A stretch of 64,000 bases of DNA from Streptomyces sp. WM6386 (GTDB lineage: Bacteria; Actinomycetota; Actinomycetes; Streptomycetales; Streptomycetaceae): positions 21,747 through 85,746 of the forward strand of contig NZ_JXTE01000035.1 in NCBI RefSeq assembly GCF_000972385.1, in the 5' to 3' direction. This document shows, one piece after another, positions 41,367 through 49,259 of this stretch (positions are counted from its first letter, which is position 1; every line of letters starts with the position of its first letter). The translations under genes and the position numbers were made by a program. The notes beneath the pieces were generated by a model, which made no database searches, was not told the DNA's origin, and saw only the letters and a program-made list of their open reading frames with translations.

Positions 41367-43778
41367 ATGGCGGGGCTTTCTACCCCTCATCAGTTGGACC
41401 ATCCCACTTCCCTCGCAGCCGCGGTCCTGACGGACGACAACCGGATCATCATCTGGGTGATCGCCGCCGTCGCACTGGCCGCGCTCGTGGTCGCGGGCAT
41501 CCTGGTACGCCAGGTGCTCGCGGCGGGCGAGGGCACCGACAGCATGAAGAAGATCGCGACAGCGATCCAGGAAGGTGCGAACGCCTATCTGGCGCGGCAG
41601 ATGCGCACGCTCGGCGTTTTCGCCGTGGTCGTGTTCTTCCTGCTCATGCTGCTGCCCGCGGACGACTGGAATCAGCGCGCCGGTCGATCCGTCTTCTTCT
41701 TGATCGGCGCGGCGTTCTCGGCGGCCACCGGCTATATCGGCATGTGGCTCGCCGTGCGCAGCAATGTGCGCGTTGCCGCGGCGGCACGGGAAGCGACCCC
41801 TGCGGAAGGTGAGCCGGAAAAGGATCTCACCGCCGTCTCGCACAAAGCAATGAAGATCGCTTTCCGTACGGGCGGCGTCGTCGGCATGTTCACGGTGGGG
41901 CTCGGTCTGCTGGGCGCCTCCTGTGTCGTGCTGGTGTACGCGGCCGACGCACCGAAGGTGCTCGAGGGCTTCGGCCTCGGGGCCGCGCTGATCGCCATGT
42001 TCATGCGTGTCGGCGGTGGCATCTTCACCAAGGCCGCTGACGTCGGCGCCGACCTGGTCGGCAAGGTCGAGCAGGGCATTCCGGAGGACGACCCGCGCAA
42101 TGCCGCGACCATCGCCGACAACGTGGGCGACAACGTCGGCGACTGCGCGGGCATGGCGGCCGACCTCTTCGAGTCGTACGCCGTGACCCTGGTCGCCGCG
42201 CTGATCCTCGGTTCGGCGGCCTTCGGCGACGCCGGGCTCGCCTTCCCGCTGATCGTGCCGGCGATCGGTGTGATCACCGCGATGATCGGCATCTTCGCGG
42301 TCGCCCCGCGCAGGACCGACCGCAGCGGGATGTCCGCGATCAACCGCGGTTTCTTCATCTCCGCGGTGATCTCGCTCGTGCTGGTGGCCGTCGCCGTCTT
42401 CGTCTATCTGCCGTCGTCGTACGCCGACTTCAGGGGCGAGGGCGTCACCGACAGCGGCATCCTCGGCAAGGACGGCGACCCGCGGGTCCTCGCCCTCGTC
42501 GCGGTGGCGATCGGCATCGTGCTCGCCGCCGTCATCCAGCAGCTGACCGGCTACTTCACCGAGACCACCCGGCGTCCCGTCAGGGACATCGGGAAGTCCT
42601 CGCTCACCGGCCCGGCCACCGTCGTCCTCGCCGGTATCTCGATCGGTCTCGAATCGGCCGTCTACACCGCCCTGTTGATCGGCCTCGGCGTCTACGGGGC
42701 GTTCCTGCTCGGCGGTACGTCGATCATGCTGGCGCTGTTCGCGGTGGCACTGGCCGGCACCGGTCTGCTCACCACGGTCGGTGTGATCGTCGCCATGGAC
42801 ACCTTCGGGCCCGTCTCCGACAACGCCCAGGGCATCGCCGAGATGTCCGGTGACGTCGAGGGCGCGGGCGCGCAGGTGCTCACCAACCTGGACGCGGTCG
42901 GCAACACCACCAAGGCCATCACCAAGGGCATCGCCATCGCCACCGCCGTCCTGGCGGCGTCGGCGCTCTTCGGGTCGTACCGTGACGCGATCACGACCGG
43001 CGCGCAGGACGTCGGCGAGAAGCTGTCCGGCGACGGTGCGCCGATGAGCCTGATGATGGACATCTCGCAGCCCAACAACCTCGTCGGTCTCATCGCGGGC
43101 GCGGCGGTCGTCTTCCTCTTCTCGGGGCTCGCGATCAACGCCGTGTCGCGGTCGGCGGGTTCCGTGGTCTACGAGGTGCGGCGGCAGTTCCGCGAGCGTC
43201 CCGGGATCATGGACTACAGCGAGCAGCCGGAGTACGGCAAGGTCGTCGACATCTGCACCCGGGACGCCTTGCGGGAGCTCACCACGCCCGGACTGCTGGC
43301 CGTGCTGGCGCCCATCTTCATCGGGTTCACGCTCGGTATCGGCGCGCTGGGCTCGTTCCTGGCGGGCGCGATCGGGGCGGGCACGCTCATGGCGGTGTTC
43401 CTCGCCAACTCCGGTGGCGCCTGGGACAACGCCAAGAAGCTCGTCGAGGACGGTCACCACGGCGGCAAGGGCAGCGAGGCCCACGCCGCGACGGTGATCG
43501 GTGACACCGTCGGCGACCCCTTCAAGGACACCGCCGGCCCCGCGATCAACCCCCTGCTGAAGGTGATGAACCTCGTGGCGCTGCTCATCGCGCCCGCGGT
43601 GATCAAGTTCAGCTATGGCGAGGACAAGAGCATCGGCGTACGGATCACCATCGCCGTCCTCTCGCTTCTCGTGATCGTCGGCGCGGTCTACGTCTCCAAG
43701 CGGCGCGGGATTGCCGTAGGGGACGAGGAGGGCGCCAAGAGGTCGGTCAAGTCGGCCGATCCCGCGGTGGTTTCGTAG
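41367..43778 (+). CDS. hppA: Membrane-bound proton-translocating pyrophosphatase
   Basis: An 803-residue polytopic membrane enzyme that uses pyrophosphate to pump protons. The catalytic motifs are intact: [20 protein letters not shown], then [20 protein letters not shown] and, near the end, [19 protein letters not shown]. The [10 protein letters not shown] segment carries Lys where potassium-dependent enzymes have Ala, so this is the K-independent, H+-pumping class. About 16 membrane helices are expected. GGAGGACGA precedes the ATG. In Streptomyces it lies next to bldG, as here. Confidence 0.97.
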   Translation: MAGLSTPHQLDHPTSLAAAVLTDDNRIIIWVIAAVALAALVVAGILVRQVLAAGEGTDSMKKIATAIQEGANAYLARQMRTLGVFAVVVFFLLMLLPADDWNQRAGRSVFFLIGAAFSAATGYIGMWLAVRSNVRVAAAAREATPAEGEPEKDLTAVSHKAMKIAFRTGGVVGMFTVGLGLLGASCVVLVYAADAPKVLEGFGLGAALIAMFMRVGGGIFTKAADVGADLVGKVEQGIPEDDPRNAATIADNVGDNVGDCAGMAADLFESYAVTLVAALILGSAAFGDAGLAFPLIVPAIGVITAMIGIFAVAPRRTDRSGMSAINRGFFISAVISLVLVAVAVFVYLPSSYADFRGEGVTDSGILGKDGDPRVLALVAVAIGIVLAAVIQQLTGYFTETTRRPVRDIGKSSLTGPATVVLAGISIGLESAVYTALLIGLGVYGAFLLGGTSIMLALFAVALAGTGLLTTVGVIVAMDTFGPVSDNAQGIAEMSGDVEGAGAQVLTNLDAVGNTTKAITKGIAIATAVLAASALFGSYRDAITTGAQDVGEKLSGDGAPMSLMMDISQPNNLVGLIAGAAVVFLFSGLAINAVSRSAGSVVYEVRRQFRERPGIMDYSEQPEYGKVVDICTRDALRELTTPGLLAVLAPIFIGFTLGIGALGSFLAGAIGAGTLMAVFLANSGGAWDNAKKLVEDGHHGGKGSEAHAATVIGDTVGDPFKDTAGPAINPLLKVMNLVALLIAPAVIKFSYGEDKSIGVRITIAVLSLLVIVGAVYVSKRRGIAVGDEEGAKRSVKSADPAVVS

Positions 43779-43808
43779 GCGGTCATACGGGACCGCCTGC
43801 TCAAGGGG

Positions 43809-43844
43809 CGGGCGGGGGGCGCGTACGGACGCGTCCCCCGCCCG
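43809..43844 (+). terminator. Terminator of hppA
   Basis: Arms 43809-43823 and 43830-43844 pair over 15 bases with one G-T pair and loop TACGGA. TTCTGTGTGTT follows. Confidence 0.85.
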
Positions 43845-43991
43845 TTCTGTGTGTTCACGCCCTCCTCGTGAGCCTTCTCTCACTTGGTGCAAATGGCTTT
43901 AATGCGTCACTTAACGGACGTCCTACCTGTGGATGTCATCCATCTGCCGTGTATGTTCCGGGGCCGAGGAGCCATGGAAGGGACCAATCCG

Positions 43992-44579
43992 GTGAACAAG
44001 AAGCTCGCGGCCGCGCTGTCCGGCGGTGCGGTACTGGCGATGGCACTGTCGGCCTGCAGCAGCGGTGACGACAACAGCGAGAAGCTGGACGCCTGGGCCA
44101 AGGAGGTCTGCAGCGCCGTGCAGCCGCAGGCCAAGAAGATCGAGGCCGCCAACACGGCGATCCAGAAGCAGACCTCGGACAACAGCACGCCGCAGGACGT
44201 CCAGAAGACGGACTCCCAGGCCTTCCAGGACATGGCCGAGGCCTACAAGGCGATCGGGGCCGCCGTGCAGAAGGCCGGCGCGCCGGAGACCGGGGACGAC
44301 GCCAAGAACGCCGAGAAGAAGCAGCAGGACGCCGTCAAGGAGCTCAACAGCCTCGCCGCGTCCTACGCCTCCCTGCAGAAGCAGGTCGACGACCTCAACA
44401 CCAAGGACCAGGCGAAGTTCGCCGACGGCCTCAAGGACATCGCCACCGCGCTCGACAAGCTGAGCACCAGCGGCAGCGACGCCCTGAAGACGCTCGAGGA
44501 GGGCGACGTCGGCAAGGCGATGGCGCAGCAGGAGAGCTGCAAGAGCGCGTCCGCCTCGCCGGCGGCCACCACCGGCTGA
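43992..44579 (+). CDS. Small secreted lipoprotein with coiled-coil body
   Basis: A 195-residue lipoprotein. The signal peptide KKLAAALSGGAVLAMALSAC ends in the lipobox LSAC at residue 21. The mature part is helical and rich in Lys, Gln, Asp and Ala (AKKIEAANTAIQKQ, then LQKQVDDLNTKDQAKFADGL), with two cysteines (VCSAV and ESCKS) that could bond. The GTG at 43992 is chosen because GGAAGGGA lies eight bases before it; a longer version from an upstream ATG would spoil the signal peptide. Function unknown; the family is common in Streptomyces. Confidence 0.82.
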   Translation: MNKKLAAALSGGAVLAMALSACSSGDDNSEKLDAWAKEVCSAVQPQAKKIEAANTAIQKQTSDNSTPQDVQKTDSQAFQDMAEAYKAIGAAVQKAGAPETGDDAKNAEKKQQDAVKELNSLAASYASLQKQVDDLNTKDQAKFADGLKDIATALDKLSTSGSDALKTLEEGDVGKAMAQQESCKSASASPAATTG

Positions 44580-44643
44580 CATCCACCCCTGCGTGACCCC
44601 GGCGCCGTAGGCATTGCCTGCGGCGCCGGTTCACAATGGGGTG

Positions 44644-46161
44644 GTGAGTAACGCCAGCCTTGCCTCTCTGCCCTCCGTCGACCGCCCCGACGTCGCCGCG
44701 CGTCTGAGGGACGCCCTTCTGGGGGCCTCCTTCACCGCCGACGGGCTGCTCGAACTGCTCGGTGCCCCCGCGTACGCGGCGCTCGCGCGCAGCGAGACCG
44801 TGCCCGCCCTGCGGGCGACCCGCGGGGACACACCGCTGGAGGTGCTCGTACGGCTCTTCCTGCTGCAGCAGCCGGTGCTCCACGCGCGCGTGGCGGGCGT
44901 GCTGCCCGTGGACGCGTGTCTGGAGAGCGGGTGGCTGGTGCGCGCCGGCTCGGACGAGGTCGCCGCGACCGTCGACGTACGTCCGTACGGCGGACCCGAC
45001 GGCGAGGACTGGTTCATCGTGTCCGACCTGGGGTGTGCCGTCGGCGGGGCCGGAGGCATCGGCAGCCGGGCCGAGGGCGTGGTCCTGGGGGTCGGCGGCG
45101 CCTCCACGACCCTGGCGGGTATCACCGTCCGCAAGCCCGTCTCCGCCGCCCTCGACCTCGGTACCGGCTCCGGTATCCAGGCGCTGCACGCCGCGCAGCA
45201 CGCCACGCGCGTGACGGCGACCGATCTCAACCCGCGCGCGCTGCACATCACCGGGCTCACGCTGGCGCTGTCCGGCACCCCGGCGGCCGAGCTGCGCGAG
45301 GGCTCGCTGTTCGAGCCGGTGAAGGACGGGGAGACGTACGACCTGATCGTCTCGAACCCGCCGTTCGTGATCTCGCCGGGAGCCCGGCTGACGTACCGGG
45401 ACGGCGGGATGGGCGGGGACGATCTGTGCCGGTCGCTCGTTCAGCAGGCGGGGGAGCGGTTGAACGAGGGCGGGTTCGCGCAGTTCCTCGCCAACTGGCA
45501 GCACGTGGAGGGGGAGGACTGGCAGGACCGGCTGCGGTCGTGGGTGCCGCGCGGGTGCGACGCGTGGATCGTGCAGCGCGAGGTGCAGGACGTCACGCAG
45601 TACGCCGAGCTGTGGCTCAGGGACGCCGGTGACCACCAGGGCGACCCGGCCGAGTACCAGGCGCTGTACGACGCCTGGTTGGACGAGTTCGAGGCGCGCA
45701 AGGTGAGGTCCGTCGGGTTCGGCTGGATCACCCTGCGCAGGACGGGGGCCGCCGTGCCCTCGGTCGTCGCCGAGGAGTGGCCGCACCCCGTCGAGCAGCC
45801 GCTCGGCGACACCGTCAGGGCGCACTTCGAGCGCCTCGACTTCCTGCGCGAACACGATGACGCCGCTCTGCTGGAGGGCCACTTCAGGCTCGCCTCCGAG
45901 GTTGTCCAGGAGCAGGTCGGGCTGCCCGGCGCCGAGGACCCGGAGCATGTCGTGCTGCGGCAGAACCGCGGGATGCGCCGGGCCACCAAGGTGGACACGG
46001 TCGGTGCGGGCTTCGCCGGAGTGTGCGACGGCTCGCTGAGCGCGGGGCGGATCCTGGACGCGATCGCGCAACTGGTGGGCGAGGATCCGGTGTTGCTGCG
46101 GGACCGTACGCCGGCGCAGATCCGGCTGCTGGTGGAGCAGGGGTTCCTGGAGCCGGCGTGA
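44644..46161 (+). CDS. SAM-dependent methyltransferase, PrmC/RsmC-like
   Basis: A 505-residue methyltransferase. The SAM motif is ALDLGTGSGIQALHAAQHA at about 175, then TATDLNPRAL, and the N-methyltransferase catalytic motif is VSNPPFVISPG. The NPPF motif is used on amide or exocyclic amino groups of proteins or nucleic acids. The N-terminal 150 residues and the long C-terminal part (from about 330, winged-helix-like at the end) are specific to the actinobacterial family. CACAAT at 44632-44637 and the following GTG codons at 44641 and 44644 suggest a leaderless start. The substrate is unknown. Confidence 0.85.
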   Translation: MSNASLASLPSVDRPDVAARLRDALLGASFTADGLLELLGAPAYAALARSETVPALRATRGDTPLEVLVRLFLLQQPVLHARVAGVLPVDACLESGWLVRAGSDEVAATVDVRPYGGPDGEDWFIVSDLGCAVGGAGGIGSRAEGVVLGVGGASTTLAGITVRKPVSAALDLGTGSGIQALHAAQHATRVTATDLNPRALHITGLTLALSGTPAAELREGSLFEPVKDGETYDLIVSNPPFVISPGARLTYRDGGMGGDDLCRSLVQQAGERLNEGGFAQFLANWQHVEGEDWQDRLRSWVPRGCDAWIVQREVQDVTQYAELWLRDAGDHQGDPAEYQALYDAWLDEFEARKVRSVGFGWITLRRTGAAVPSVVAEEWPHPVEQPLGDTVRAHFERLDFLREHDDAALLEGHFRLASEVVQEQVGLPGAEDPEHVVLRQNRGMRRATKVDTVGAGFAGVCDGSLSAGRILDAIAQLVGEDPVLLRDRTPAQIRLLVEQGFLEPA

Positions 46162-46340
46162 GGCTTGATCCCGCGTGACGCCTGAGACGGGCGGGCGCCC
46201 CTGGGGCCCATGTGCCCGATCTGGTGGGATTGCTCCTGAAAAGGTCTCCTGTCAGTGGCACCTGCGAAGCTACCTTCGAGAGACAGAGTTCACGCGTCCT
46301 CGGGGGAGGCACGCTGTCTCGGGTCTCGGGGGGAGGCGTG

Positions 46341-48668
46341 ATGGTGGGGGATACGCCGGATCAAGGCGAAGGCAGGGTCATCAACGGGCGGTACCGGCTG
46401 CTGCGGTCGCTCGGCGCGGGCGGCATGGGCCGGGTCTGGCTCGCGTACGACGAGGAGTTGGCCTGCGAAGTCGCGATGAAGGAGATCGCGCTTCCGGATG
46501 TGCCGATGGACGCGACCGAGCCCGCCCAGCGCATCGCGCGGGCCCGCAGCGAGGCCCGGCACGCGGCGCGGCTGCGCGGCCATCCGCATGTGGCGACGGT
46601 GCACGACGTCGTGGTCCACGAAGGACTGCCGTGGATCGTCATGGAGTACGTGCCGGACGCGGTCGACCTCCAGGCGGTCGTACGGAGTTCGGGGCCGCTG
46701 CTGCCCGCCCAGGCGGCCCGCATCGGGCTCGCGGTGCTCGACGCGCTGACCGCGGGACACCGGATCGGCATCCTCCACAGGGATGTGAAACCGGCCAACA
46801 TCCTGCTGGCGTCGGACGCTTCGGGCGATCCGTACGCGCGCGTGCTGCTCACCGACTACGGCATCGCGCTGCAACCCGAGTCCCGCGAACCCCGGCTCAC
46901 CGCCACGGCGGGCATCCTCGGCACACCGGGCTACCTCGCTCCGGAACGCGCGCGTGGGGAGCCCCCGACGCCGGCCGCGGACCTGTTCTCGCTGGGCGCG
47001 ACGCTGTACTCGGCCGTGGAGGGGCGCGGTCCCTTCGACCGGCACGGTGACTACGCCACGCTGACGGCGCTGCTGGGGGAGGAGCCGACGCCTGCGGTGC
47101 GGGCCGGTGAACTGGCGCCTGTGCTCCAGGGGTTGCTCGTGAAGGACCCGGTGCGCAGGTCGTCGCCGGAGACGGTGGCGCGGGGGCTGGAGCGGGTGGT
47201 GCGGGGTGCCTCGCCCGCGTGGCCCGCGGCGGCCGGTGCGGCGCCGGGGGGATTCGGGCCGCCACCCGAGGGGTTCGGGGCGGCGACACCCCAGACGCCG
47301 GGTGCGCCACCGACGCCGAGCACTCCGCAGACACCGCACACTCCGCACACTCCGCACACTCCGGGAGGGGTGCCCCAGGGGGTGGGCGGCGCGGCGGGGG
47401 CGGTGACTCCGGGAGCCGGGGGCTTCGGCCCCGGTGCTCCGGGTGGTGGCGGTCCGGTCACGCCCGGCGGGGCGCCCTCTTCGCAGTACGACCCGTGGCG
47501 GCAGGCCTCCGTATCGCAGCAGTCGCCCGAGGCCGGCAATCCCTACGCGCAAGGGCCCTACGCGAGCGGCGGCGCGCAGTCGCCCTCCGCGGGCGGTGGC
47601 GGCCCTGCGCCCTACGGGCCGTACACCGGCGGCGGTTCGACGCCGTACGGCGGCCCGGCGCCCTACGAGGGCAGTCCCGCCCCGCCGTACGCGGGCGGCA
47701 CCTACGGCGCCGGCTGGGGCGCGGGCGGGCCGGGTGCCCCTGGCGGCGGGCCGCCGCCCCCGCCGTCGCCTTCCAGGAAGCGGCTCGCCGTCGTCGCGCT
47801 CGTCGTGGCCGCCGTGCTCGTCGTCGCCGGCGGCACCTGGCTGGCCGTCTCGCTGACCGGCGACGGCGGTGGCGACGACACCGCCGCCGCGAAGAAGCCG
47901 CCCACGTCCAGCGTGCCCAAGTCCTCGGCACCACCCACCGGACCGGTGCTGCCGTACGGCGATGTCGTCGGACTCAGCCAGCCGCTGGAGACCGGCGACT
48001 GTGTGCAGGCGGTCTGGTCGGGGACGCCGTTCAAGTCGGTGCCGAACCTGGGCAAGGTGAGCTGCTCCGAGGACTGGCCCGACGGTCAGGTCGTGGCGGT
48101 CGACACGGCCACCGACGCCGCGGACGCGGCCGCCGAGGGCGCCGAGCGCTGCGCGAACCAGACGCGCGCGGTCGTCGACGCCCTGCCGGACGCGGCCGGC
48201 TACGCCGTGGTACCGACGAAGGAGGGCTTCACCGTGGCCAACAGCGGTACGGCATGTCTCGTACTCGGGCGCCATGCCGCGATAGGCGGTGAAGTGGGCC
48301 GGTTCCGCGACGAGGGCGCCAACCTGTGGGTCGGTCAGATGAGTGTCGGCGACTGCTGGATCTACGAGGAGGGGGACGACGGCTACAACGCCCCGCTCAC
48401 CGATTGCGTGAAACCCCACACCGACCAGGTCATAGGCGTCGTCCAGGCGCCCGGCGGCATGAACTACGAGAAGGGCGCCGACAACGCGACCAAGCTCTGC
48501 GGCAACAAATTCGAGTCGACCTGGGCACCGGGGTCGGAGCGGGCCGTGTTCGGCTGGGTGGCCGACGAGGACGACTGGAACCAGGGGTTCAAGAGGGCCG
48601 TGTGCACCGTGGGACGGACCGACAACGGGAAGACGACCGGAAAGATACCCGCGCCCGGATCGGTCTGA
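46341..48668 (+). CDS. Transmembrane Ser/Thr protein kinase with extracytoplasmic septum-formation-like repeats
   Basis: A 775-residue Hanks-type kinase. The kinase domain (about 15-275) shows the glycine loop LGAGGMGRVW, VAMKEI with the ATP lysine, HRDVKPANILL, TDYGIAL in place of DFG, and GTPGYLAPERARG. A Pro/Gly/Thr-rich linker of about 200 residues follows (with PQTPHTPHTPHTPGG). One membrane helix lies near 480. The outer part holds two similar modules, starting LETGDCVQAV and MSVGDCWIYEE, each with a later paired cysteine (VSCSED and TDCVKPH), like 'septum formation' domains. The ligand is unknown. The ATG at 46341 follows GGGGGGAGG. Confidence 0.9.
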   Translation: MVGDTPDQGEGRVINGRYRLLRSLGAGGMGRVWLAYDEELACEVAMKEIALPDVPMDATEPAQRIARARSEARHAARLRGHPHVATVHDVVVHEGLPWIVMEYVPDAVDLQAVVRSSGPLLPAQAARIGLAVLDALTAGHRIGILHRDVKPANILLASDASGDPYARVLLTDYGIALQPESREPRLTATAGILGTPGYLAPERARGEPPTPAADLFSLGATLYSAVEGRGPFDRHGDYATLTALLGEEPTPAVRAGELAPVLQGLLVKDPVRRSSPETVARGLERVVRGASPAWPAAAGAAPGGFGPPPEGFGAATPQTPGAPPTPSTPQTPHTPHTPHTPGGVPQGVGGAAGAVTPGAGGFGPGAPGGGGPVTPGGAPSSQYDPWRQASVSQQSPEAGNPYAQGPYASGGAQSPSAGGGGPAPYGPYTGGGSTPYGGPAPYEGSPAPPYAGGTYGAGWGAGGPGAPGGGPPPPPSPSRKRLAVVALVVAAVLVVAGGTWLAVSLTGDGGGDDTAAAKKPPTSSVPKSSAPPTGPVLPYGDVVGLSQPLETGDCVQAVWSGTPFKSVPNLGKVSCSEDWPDGQVVAVDTATDAADAAAEGAERCANQTRAVVDALPDAAGYAVVPTKEGFTVANSGTACLVLGRHAAIGGEVGRFRDEGANLWVGQMSVGDCWIYEEGDDGYNAPLTDCVKPHTDQVIGVVQAPGGMNYEKGADNATKLCGNKFESTWAPGSERAVFGWVADEDDWNQGFKRAVCTVGRTDNGKTTGKIPAPGSV

Positions 48669-48813
48669 GCCCCCGGCCATGGGCGGGAGCGCCGGGGCGG
48701 TCCACCGCCGCGTCGGTCCCGCGTTCACCTCAGGTTCGCCTGGCCGCCGCCCGCGCGTGTCAACCTCCCGGGGCCGGACACTCGCGGCCGGGGCAAAAGG
48801 GGGCAGGGGCGTC

Positions 48814-49011
48814 ATGGAGAGGGGACCGGCGATCTTCGCTGGGGTGGTGTTCGCCCTGTTCGGGGGTGGGCTGCTGATGTGGACCGCGGCCCGGGTACGA
48901 CAGCGCGAACCCGTCGCACACGGTGTGAACCCGGTCGCATCGGTGACCCTCGCGGGCCTCGCCGCGGTGGTGGCGCTGGGCCTCGGCGCATGGTGCCTCA
49001 CCCGTATCTGA
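48814..49011 (+). CDS. Small two-helix membrane protein
   Basis: A 65-residue protein with two hydrophobic segments (AIFAGVVFALFGGGLLMWTA and VTLAGLAAVVALGLGAWCL) joined by a polar stretch (RVRQREPVAHG). AAAAGGGGGCAGGGG precedes the ATG. I do not recognise a named family; the position between the kinase and topA may be conserved in Streptomyces. Codon bias supports it as a real gene. Confidence 0.7.
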   Translation: MERGPAIFAGVVFALFGGGLLMWTAARVRQREPVAHGVNPVASVTLAGLAAVVALGLGAWCLTRI

Positions 49012-49259
49012 GGATCATGGAAAAGCCGAGGTCCCGGTAATCGGGAGGTCTCCCTCCGGTAAGGCTCGAAATAGCCGGTGGGTACTCCGGGCGGCAGGAA
49101 TGGCGGTAGTCGGGTTACCGTTCGAGTGGCCGTTGCGGGCTTTTCCCGTTTGACACGGGGGCGGGATGTACCGTCACACTCCGCAGCGTCACCATGACCC
49201 GACCCCGGGATGAAGGCGCCTGGGGAGGCCCCAAGCGTCGACCGGAGAGAAGAGCGAAG

